From assembly GCA_934130265.1 (NCBI GenBank), contig CAKOYC010000029.1, positions 1 to 9,854 on the forward strand: 9,854 nucleotides of DNA, read 5' to 3'. A model generated the notes under the pieces. The model worked only from the letters and a program-made list of their open reading frames with translations. It did not search any database and was not told where the DNA came from. Origin of the DNA: an uncultured Bacilli bacterium (lineage in GTDB: Bacteria; Bacillota_I; Bacilli_A; RF39; UBA660). The position numbers and the translations under genes were made by a program. Shown here in pieces: positions 4,378 through 9,854 of this stretch; position 1 is the stretch's first letter, and each line of letters starts with the position of its first letter.

Positions 4378-6140
4378 TACCAAACACTACTAACATCAAC
4401 ATTATTAGATAATGGTTCAGGATTTGCTTTTTGAAAATACATACTAATTGGTACTTTAAAAGCATTACCAAAGGCAATACAGTTACCTGGTTTTAAGTTT
4501 TTAAGTTCTTCTACTATTTCTGCTGATACATTAGGAACCATTTCTTTTATATAATGCAAGTCTTTAGGATGAAGTGTTCTTAGAACAATAAAGTTAGAAC
4601 ACTGGGAAATAGCAGTATCAGAAAGTTCACTAGGTCTTTGAGTAATAAGTCCTAGTAAGGTTCCATACTTTCTACCCTCTTTAGTAATTCTATCAAAGAT
4701 GTTATAACCAAGTATTTCTGTATCGGTATCTTTTTGGACATATCTATGAGCTTCTTCTATAATAATATGGAAAGGCATACTACCACGATTTGGATTTTCA
4801 ACAGTATAATCAAAGACTAATTTAGATAAAATTTTAGTAATTACTTTAGCAAGTCTATCATCTATATAACTAATATTAAAGTTTACTATTTGACAGTGAT
4901 TACCATTTACATCCGTAAATAAATCATTTATATAAGTTGCTCTATCTATATAAGCGGTTGAATCAAAGAATACATGATTAGGACTATTTACTAAGCTATG
5001 TAGTCTAACACTTAAGACATTAGCATAGTCATAAACTTTATCACTTTTTAAGACTCCTTCACTAATTAATGCAAAATCCATAGCAGTTTCTAAGTCTTTT
5101 AGTGTATAAGCGATGAATTTATCTGTTTGTGGAGCTATTTCTCTATCCTCTAAAATAAACTGTTTTACAAAGTTTACTACTAATTCCATCTCTACTAATT
5201 TTCCCATTTTATCAATATAAAGACATTGTTTTAGGGTTCTGGTATATCCTGGTTGTACTATTAGGCTTTCAAGTGATAAGTCTTTAGTATGAAACTTAGT
5301 AAGAACAGCAGTTACTTGGTCTCTTATCTTAGTAGACTGTGATCCACTTAAAAGGATATCTTCAACAGCTCTTGCTATTATATCGTTCTTATACTTTAGA
5401 ACCATCTCATTTTCCCCTGTTAGGATAGGAACTAAGGTTAAAGCTTTCTCAATAATTGGCAATTGGTTAGTAGATGTAACATCTAGAAGTAAGGCTATAT
5501 CATCTACTCCAAGTAACCATAATGGTATATTTATAATACCACCACTTGCATCACTAACTGTTGTATTAGTAGTATAAGTCTTATAATGCATATTAGGATT
5601 AACTTTATCTATATCTTTTAAAGCTCTTGTATACTCGCCATATGCATCAAACATAACGACATGAGCTCCTACGGGACTAGCTGTTTGACTAGCAAAGATA
5701 TTTTGAAAAATTCTACTTACAGTAAAACTCTTACCAGCTCCACTATTACCTAAAATAGCAAAATGGTTACTAAAGAAGGAATTAATATTAACATGAATTG
5801 GATAATTTTGATATATGGTTGAATATCCAAAAAGTACTTCTCCCTTACCTGGTGTTTGTTTTCCTAAAATAAGTGCTAACTCTTCCATATTAACTATTCT
5901 AACACTAGATCTAAAAGATGGTTTACTACTAACTCCTGGAATAAAGCTATTGTTTTTTATTTCTCCTACGATATTTGCTTTTAAATCTGTTTTTGTAGTA
6001 CTAACTATTTGTCCTACCACTTTATCATTTCCATCTTCAAATATTACATGTAAATCAACTAAGTTTGTTTGTTTGGCAAGATCAATAGCTAAATTAACAA
6101 AGACATTATTATCAACTATTTCTTTAATATCACCTAACAT
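4356..6140 (-). CDS. HerA-type (DUF87) FtsK/HerA-superfamily ATPase
   Basis: The protein has 594 residues. Seen: an N-terminal beta-rich region fitting a HAS-barrel (about 10-90); Walker A GNSGAGKS (131-138); the HerA-typical FDAYGEY (164-170); Walker B HIIIEEAH (458-465); KEGRKYG (487-493) with a candidate arginine finger; and the sensor-like LITQRPSELS (498-507). Known: HerA proteins form hexameric DNA translocases. In archaea they pair with NurA nuclease for end resection, and in bacteria some pair with SIR2 or DUF4297 effectors in phage defence. Here there is no nuclease, SIR2 or other effector nearby, so a DNA-processing role is inferred only from the family. ATG 6140 has an AGAGGGTGA site. 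The 3' end overlaps the rhomboid gene by 22 bp. Codon use looks like that of its neighbours, with no sign of recent transfer. Confidence 0.9.
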   Translation of the reverse strand: MLGDIKEIVDNNVFVNLAIDLAKQTNLVDLHVIFEDGNDKVVGQIVSTTKTDLKANIVGEIKNNSFIPGVSSKPSFRSSVRIVNMEELALILGKQTPGKGEVLFGYSTIYQNYPIHVNINSFFSNHFAILGNSGAGKSFTVSRIFQNIFASQTASPVGAHVVMFDAYGEYTRALKDIDKVNPNMHYKTYTTNTTVSDASGGIINIPLWLLGVDDIALLLDVTSTNQLPIIEKALTLVPILTGENEMVLKYKNDIIARAVEDILLSGSQSTKIRDQVTAVLTKFHTKDLSLESLIVQPGYTRTLKQCLYIDKMGKLVEMELVVNFVKQFILEDREIAPQTDKFIAYTLKDLETAMDFALISEGVLKSDKVYDYANVLSVRLHSLVNSPNHVFFDSTAYIDRATYINDLFTDVNGNHCQIVNFNISYIDDRLAKVITKILSKLVFDYTVENPNRGSMPFHIIIEEAHRYVQKDTDTEILGYNIFDRITKEGRKYGTLLGLITQRPSELSDTAISQCSNFIVLRTLHPKDLHYIKEMVPNVSAEIVEELKNLKPGNCIAFGNAFKVPISMYFQKANPEPLSNNVDVSSVWYQDGNMM

Positions 6141-6171
6141 ATAATCACCCTCTACTCTTATTGTTATAATA

Positions 6172-6180
6172 ATTGTATCA
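6172..6180 (-). promoter_or_regulatory. Possible extended -10 promoter for the HerA-type gene
   Basis: The minus strand reads TGATACAAT (6180-6172), a TACAAT -10 with TGn extension. The -35 is poor. It lies after the yqeK terminator, 31 nt before the ATG, where a promoter is needed. The predicted start is near 6165. TATTAT/TATAAC overlaps just downstream are alternatives. Confidence 0.4.
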
Positions 6181-6200
6181 TAAAACTTTAATTAAGAAAG

Positions 6201-6227
6201 AAAAAAATCAAAATTAAATTGATTTTT
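6201..6227 (-). terminator. Terminator of the kinase-yqeK unit
   Basis: On the minus strand, AAAAATCAA (6227-6219), a 7-nt loop and TTGATTTTT (6211-6203) form a 9-bp stem continuing into a T-run down to 6201. The stem is A/T-rich and overlaps the yqeK stop region. It separates yqeK from the HerA-type gene. Confidence 0.7.
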
Positions 6228-6774
6228 CTTTGAAATAGTTTAGTGTTTTAATAGTATCTTGATGAATAGGCTTTCCTTCACTAGTTAATTTTTTAATTTT
6301 AGTTTCTAAGCATAATATAACTGCTTTATCTAAATCTTGATAAGCAAGGCGTCTTTCTTCTTCAATACCTTGATAGTTCTTTCCTGGTTCTATCTTATCT
6401 GCTAGATAGACAATTTTTTCTAAGTCACTCATATTAGGTCTACCTGTTGTATGATAGTAAATAGCATTAACCATATCTTTATTAAAATGATATTTTTCTC
6501 TAACTAGTACAGCTCCTACTATACCATGAATAAATTTTTTATTCTTAGGATCTAATAGGTTCTCATCTAAGTTATGTTCTTTTATAAACTGTTCATTCTC
6601 TTCCATAGTGAATTCTTTTGCTATATCATGTGTAAGTCCAGCAAGATAGGCTTCTTCTTCGTTTAGGTTATAATGTCTAGCCAAATCTTTAGCAGTTTCC
6701 CCTACTCTTAAACAGTGATTGTAACGATATTCACTAAGTAATGATTCTAAATTTTTTTTTATTTCTTCTATCAT
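6214..6774 (-). CDS. yqeK: YqeK, HD-domain symmetrical Ap4A hydrolase
   Basis: The 186-residue protein is the family length. Seen: RYNHCLRV (17-24) with metal-binding His20, GLTHDIAKE (46-54) with the HD pair His49-Asp50, HG at 83-84, YHTTGRPNMSDLEK (107-120) with His108, and VYLADKIEPG (122-131) with Asp126. This is the full HD metal-ligand set of YqeK. Known: YqeK proteins of Firmicutes cut diadenosine tetraphosphate symmetrically into two ADP with an iron-dependent HD centre, lowering the stress-linked dinucleotide Ap4A in the cytosol. In B. subtilis yqeK follows nadD and precedes rsfS; here it instead follows a histidine kinase gene by 16 nt and has no promoter of its own, so co-transcription is likely. 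ATG 6774 has an AAGGGTG site. The assignment is firm. Confidence 0.95.
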   Translation of the reverse strand: MIEEIKKNLESLLSEYRYNHCLRVGETAKDLARHYNLNEEEAYLAGLTHDIAKEFTMEENEQFIKEHNLDENLLDPKNKKFIHGIVGAVLVREKYHFNKDMVNAIYYHTTGRPNMSDLEKIVYLADKIEPGKNYQGIEEERRLAYQDLDKAVILCLETKIKKLTSEGKPIHQDTIKTLNYFKEKSI

Positions 6775-6790
6775 AATAACACCCTTATTA

Positions 6791-8047
6791 TTATGACATA
6801 ACTTCTCCTTTTGGTAAAGTAATATTTACCTCAGTCCATTCATTTTTCTTAGAGCTATAGGTAATATTACCATCATGTAGTTTAATTATCTCTTTTGATA
6901 GACAAGTACCTAGACCTGTTCCTTTCTTCTTTGTTGTAAAAAACATTTGCCCAACTTTATCTAGTTCTTCTCTAGTCATACCTATACCATTATCTTTTAT
7001 TTTGATAGATACATCTTTTCCTAAGTCTTTTACAACAACTTCAATCATGCTTTTTTCTTTACTACCATCTTTCGCTTCAACGGCATTTTTAAATATATTT
7101 ATAAGGACTTGTTTTAAGCGGTTATAATCTGCTTCCATATAAAGTTCTTCATAAGGGATATTATAACTAGTTGCTATCTTTCTCTCATGAAATAATGGTT
7201 TTAAGGCAGAATCTAATTCTTCTAGAAGCATTACTAAATCAAGTTCTTCTTTTTCTATTTTAATCTTAGTATAATCTAGAAAATCATCCATTAAGACTAG
7301 GGTTCTATTAATTTCTCCTTTAATGATAGGAATATACTTGATACATTTCTTTTGATCATTTGGATCTAACATATCAAGGTAACCTTTACATACAGCGATT
7401 GGATTTTTAATCTCATGTGTTACTTTAAATAATGATGCTCTTAACTCTTTTTCTTTTTCTATTGCATAAAGACTATTATTAAAATCGACAATTTTCTCAC
7501 CTTTATTTAAAAAGTAAAGAATAATAAAACTTGCTACATAAATAACAAATATAAGAAATACTAGATAAGTAATATTATCATAATAGCTTCTATCAGGGGC
7601 GATAAACCAAAAGACTTTTATCGTTAGAAAGAAACTATTAATAATAATAAAGCCATGAATTAGATTAACAAGAGAGAATTTACTTTTAGTAAGACAAAGA
7701 TATCCAATAAAGTAAATAATATATTCTATAATTAATAATCCAGGTGCCATATGCAAAAATAATGTTTGATAATAGATTAGAACAACTGATATAAAGATAC
7801 TAAGCTCTGTTTTCTTTTTAGAAAATGCTAGTAATAAAGGAATATCAAAAAGCATCGTTGGATAATTATGATGTAAAGGTAGTCCATAACGAAGGATAAA
7901 ATATAGGGATGAAGTAAGAGCTATTTCAAAAGCTAAAGTATTCTCTTCCTGCTGGATATTCTTACGATAGGTTATATAGATAAGATATAGGGAAATAGGA
8001 CATAAAAGATAGATACAATTGTTTAAAATAATTTCAAGATATGACAT
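6791..8047 (-). CDS. Orphan membrane histidine kinase, KinB-like (sporulation-type)
   Basis: The protein has 418 residues. Seen: an N-terminal membrane part (about 1-182) with roughly six or seven hydrophobic segments (near 5-26, 38-53, 64-75, 82-99, 103-120, 127-149, 158-180) and no HAMP, PAS or large outside loop. A HisKA dimerisation helix carries THEIKNPIAVCKGYLDML (210-227) with phospho-acceptor His211. The catalytic domain has N-box IFKNAVEA (318-325), G1 DNGIGM (352-357), F-box FFTTKKKG (369-376) and G2 GTGLG (376-380). Known: B. subtilis KinB has the same size and layout and starts the phosphorelay to Spo0A. No response regulator gene adjoins it, as is usual for sporulation kinases. 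Two Spo0A boxes sit upstream. Inferred: a phosphorelay or direct Spo0A kinase; the signal is unknown. ATG 8047 has an AAAGGAG site about 10 nt away. Confidence 0.9.
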   Translation of the reverse strand: MSYLEIILNNCIYLLCPISLYLIYITYRKNIQQEENTLAFEIALTSSLYFILRYGLPLHHNYPTMLFDIPLLLAFSKKKTELSIFISVVLIYYQTLFLHMAPGLLIIEYIIYFIGYLCLTKSKFSLVNLIHGFIIINSFFLTIKVFWFIAPDRSYYDNITYLVFLIFVIYVASFIILYFLNKGEKIVDFNNSLYAIEKEKELRASLFKVTHEIKNPIAVCKGYLDMLDPNDQKKCIKYIPIIKGEINRTLVLMDDFLDYTKIKIEKEELDLVMLLEELDSALKPLFHERKIATSYNIPYEELYMEADYNRLKQVLINIFKNAVEAKDGSKEKSMIEVVVKDLGKDVSIKIKDNGIGMTREELDKVGQMFFTTKKKGTGLGTCLSKEIIKLHDGNITYSSKKNEWTEVNITLPKGEVMS

Positions 8048-8070
8048 ATTTCTTCTTCTCCTTTGCTATA

Positions 8071-8076
8071 ATTATA
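8071..8076 (-). promoter_or_regulatory. -10 box of the histidine kinase promoter
   Basis: The minus strand reads a perfect TATAAT. No -35 occurs at 16-18 bp. The nearest -35-like hexamer, TCGACA (8103-8098, 5 of 6 to TTGACA), is 21 bp away and lies inside the distal Spo0A box. This stretched spacing recalls Spo0A-activated sigma-A promoters such as spoIIE and spoIIG. The predicted start is near 8064. Confidence 0.65.
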
Positions 8077-8087
8077 TGTATTTCATT

Positions 8088-8104
8088 TGTCGAATTTTGT
8101 CGAA
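8088..8104. promoter_or_regulatory. Two tandem Spo0A boxes
   Basis: The plus strand reads TGTCGAA at 8088-8094 and again at 8098-8104, both perfect matches to the 7-base Spo0A (0A) box, in the same orientation and 10 bp apart. The wider repeat is TTTTGTCGAA-like in both copies. Known: Spo0A binds such head-to-tail boxes one helical turn apart as a dimer. They lie 40-57 bp upstream of the kinase ATG and about 10 bp beyond the htpG terminator, so they belong to the kinase gene. Activation versus repression cannot be decided: one box covers the would-be -35, the other lies between it and the -10. Confidence 0.8.
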
Positions 8105-8112
8105 ATATGAAG

Positions 8113-8140
8113 AAAAGTAAGAGAAATTTTCCCTTACTTT
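8113..8140 (-). terminator. Terminator of htpG
   Basis: On the minus strand, AAAGTAAG (8140-8133) extended by GGAA pairs with the segment ending CTTACTTT (8121-8114). This gives about 12 bp with one G:U pair and a 3-nt loop. The U-run is short and broken (TTTTCTTC). The left arm includes the htpG stop codon. Confidence 0.6.
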
Positions 8141-9854
8141 GCTAATAAGTCACAAATTAGATTACTTAATTCAGTAGGATTATCTACTGATAGACCTTCA
8201 ATTAGTCTTGCTTCTTGATATAGTACTTTACTATATTTATCTAAAGTATCAAAGTCTTTATTGTTATATAACTCTTCCATTTTCTTAGTAATTGGGTGAT
8301 TCATATTAATCTCCATTACTGTTTCTGCTTTAACATTTTGATTATTTGGCATAGATTGTAATACTTTCTCCATCTCAGTTGATACCTCACCTTTAGTCTT
8401 TAAACATACTGGGTGATTTTTTAAATGATTAGTAAAAGTTACATCTACTACAGAATCTGTTAGAGTCTCTTTCATCTTTCCTAACATATCTTTATAAGAA
8501 GTATTAGCTTCTTCTAGTTCTTTCTTTTCCTCTTCAGTAGAAAGGTCAAGTTTTTCATCTGCTACATTCATAAAAGTTTTATCTGCATACATACTTAATG
8601 TTTTAATAGTAAACTCATCTAAGTATTCAGTTAAGTATAATACTTCATAGCCTTTTTCTTTAACAGCATCTACTTGTGGAAGCATCTCACATTTTTCTAA
8701 GCTTTCAGAACAAGCATAATAAATGTTTTTCTGATCACTCTTCATTCTACTAACGTATTCTTTTAAGGTTGTATATTTTTTATCATTTGATGAATTAAAT
8801 AGTAATAAGTCTTGTAGTAAATCTTTTTTCATACCATAAGTAGAATAAATACCATACTTTAATTGCATACCAAAGTCTTTATAGAACTTCTCATAGTTTT
8901 CTCTATCTTTTGTAAGCATAGTCTCTAATTCTTTTTTGATTTTTGACTCTAGACTCTTTTCAATAGCTTGAATTTGATAGTTTTCTTGTAAAGTTTCTCT
9001 TGAGATATTTAATGAGATATCTTCACTATCAACTAATCCTTTAACGAAACTAAAATAGTCTGGTAATAAGTCACTACACTTATCCATGATTAGAACCCCT
9101 TTAGAATATAGTTGTAGTCCTTTTTCATAGTCTTTTGAATAGTAATTATATGGAGCATGAGAAGGAATAAATAATAAAGTTTGATAACTAGTTCTTCCTT
9201 CTACCTCACTACGAATTACTTTTAATGGTTTTTCATAATTATAGAACTTATCAGTATAAAAGTCTTGATAATCTTCATCAGTTACTTCACTCTTTGGTTT
9301 TTTCCAAATAGGTGTCATACTGTTTAATGTCTTATCAGTACTTACTGTCTCTTCTTTATCGTCTTTATCTTTCTTAGTTTCTTCTACCATCATCTTAACT
9401 GGATATGGTATATAGTCAGAATACTTTTTAATTAATCTTTCAAGTGTATATGTTTCTAAGAAATCACTATACTTATTATCTTCTGTATCTTCTTTTAAGT
9501 ATAAAGTAATCTCAGTACCAGTATCTTTTTTATCTGACTTACTAATAGTATAACCACTAGCTCCTTCACTTTCCCAAGTATTAGCCTCACTATCACCATC
9601 TAATGGTTTACTATTTACTACTACTTTATCACTTACCATAAAAGCTGAATAAAATCCTACTCCGAACTGTCCAATTATTGATAAGTTTTTCTCATCTTTC
9701 ATATTTTCTTTGAATAGTTCAGAACCACTCTTAGCGATTGTACCTAAGTTATTTTCTAACTCTTCACAAGTCATACCTATACCATTATCTTTAATAGTTA
9801 AAGTTCTATTTTCTTTATCTGGTATTAATCTAATTTCTAAGTCTTCTTTCTTTA
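8134..9854 (-). CDS. htpG: Molecular chaperone HtpG (Hsp90 family), partial, N-terminus off window
   Basis: About 572 residues are visible and the frame is open to the right edge. The first Met inside the window (9774) is not the start: reading upstream gives KKEDLEIRLIPDKENRTLTI then KDNGIGMT, so the Met belongs to the DNGIGM nucleotide-binding motif. Seen next: LGTIAKSG, IGQFGVGFYSAFMVSD (the GHKL lid and glycine motif), the middle-domain NISRETLQ segment, and a C-terminal dimerisation domain ending NLICDLLAK, with no MEEVD as expected in bacteria. By comparison with family members, roughly 50-60 N-terminal residues are missing. Known: HtpG is a dimeric ATP-driven chaperone remodelling client proteins with DnaK in the cytosol. 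The promoter is off the window, so its heat-shock control cannot be read. A hairpin follows the stop. Confidence 0.97.
   Translation of the reverse strand, partial: KKEDLEIRLIPDKENRTLTIKDNGIGMTCEELENNLGTIAKSGSELFKENMKDEKNLSIIGQFGVGFYSAFMVSDKVVVNSKPLDGDSEANTWESEGASGYTISKSDKKDTGTEITLYLKEDTEDNKYSDFLETYTLERLIKKYSDYIPYPVKMMVEETKKDKDDKEETVSTDKTLNSMTPIWKKPKSEVTDEDYQDFYTDKFYNYEKPLKVIRSEVEGRTSYQTLLFIPSHAPYNYYSKDYEKGLQLYSKGVLIMDKCSDLLPDYFSFVKGLVDSEDISLNISRETLQENYQIQAIEKSLESKIKKELETMLTKDRENYEKFYKDFGMQLKYGIYSTYGMKKDLLQDLLLFNSSNDKKYTTLKEYVSRMKSDQKNIYYACSESLEKCEMLPQVDAVKEKGYEVLYLTEYLDEFTIKTLSMYADKTFMNVADEKLDLSTEEEKKELEEANTSYKDMLGKMKETLTDSVVDVTFTNHLKNHPVCLKTKGEVSTEMEKVLQSMPNNQNVKAETVMEINMNHPITKKMEELYNNKDFDTLDKYSKVLYQEARLIEGLSVDNPTELSNLICDLLAK

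Noticed and set aside
4356..6140. HerA-type gene as part of a phage-defence pair
   Set aside because: No SIR2, DUF4297, nuclease or other effector gene adjoins it, and both neighbours are ordinary genes, so a defence claim has no support here.
5815..6144. Plus-strand 109-codon open frame
   Set aside because: It is fully antisense to the N-terminal part of the HerA-type gene, with biased shadow composition and no promoter or ribosome site.
8082..8111. TTCAT...ATGAA inverted repeat flanking the Spo0A boxes
   Set aside because: The arms are five A/T-rich bases and far apart, as expected by chance at this base composition.
8134..9774. htpG starting at the Met at 9774
   Set aside because: The frame continues upstream to the window edge, and this Met is the last residue of the conserved DNGIGM ATP-binding motif, so it is internal.

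Overview
The window is low-GC (roughly 30% by eye) chromosomal DNA from a Firmicute of the Bacilli type. The evidence is a SepF/DivIVA division pair, a RelQ-type small alarmone synthetase, a CIRCE heat-shock operator, a BgsA/CpoA-like glycolipid glycosyltransferase, YqeK, and two perfect Spo0A boxes in front of a KinB-like kinase. The standard code fits: tryptophan is TGG, and TGA ends the rhomboid gene. An uncultured gut-type, Erysipelotrichales-like Bacilli lineage is my guess from composition and gene content. It is not proven.

Layout. Positions 1-726 (minus) hold the N-terminal 242 residues of a GT4 glycosyltransferase that runs off the left edge. Its promoter lies back to back with that of tRNA-Ala(UGC) (836-911, plus), which has its own terminator. 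A minus-strand ybaK (948-1424) follows, then tRNA-His(GUG) (1483-1559, minus) with promoter and terminator. From 1643 a CIRCE element overlaps the promoter of a monocistronic hsp20 gene (1711-2097, plus). A minus-strand cluster sepF - divIVA-like - relQ (3690 down to 2134) joins cell-division factors to a (p)ppGpp synthetase, with an apparent terminator/attenuator before relQ. A plus-strand rhomboid protease (3817-4377) converges on a HerA-type ATPase (6140-4356, minus); their coding ends overlap by 22 bp. Upstream is a two-gene unit of an orphan KinB-like membrane histidine kinase and the Ap4A hydrolase yqeK (8047 to 6214, minus). Last is most of htpG (9854-8134, minus), whose N-terminus lies beyond the right edge.

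Functional themes. Many of the genes serve stress and growth-state sensing: two chaperones (Hsp20, HtpG), one alarmone-making enzyme (RelQ), one dinucleotide-alarmone-degrading enzyme (YqeK) and a likely sporulation-type kinase. The strongest unexpected signal is the pair of tandem Spo0A boxes, 10 bp apart, upstream of the kinase. They suggest that a Spo0A-feeding kinase and the co-transcribed Ap4A hydrolase are themselves under Spo0A control. I see no CRISPR array, insertion sequence, prophage or recognisable defence island. No stretch over 300 bases lacks a gene; intergenic gaps are short and hold the promoters and terminators listed.
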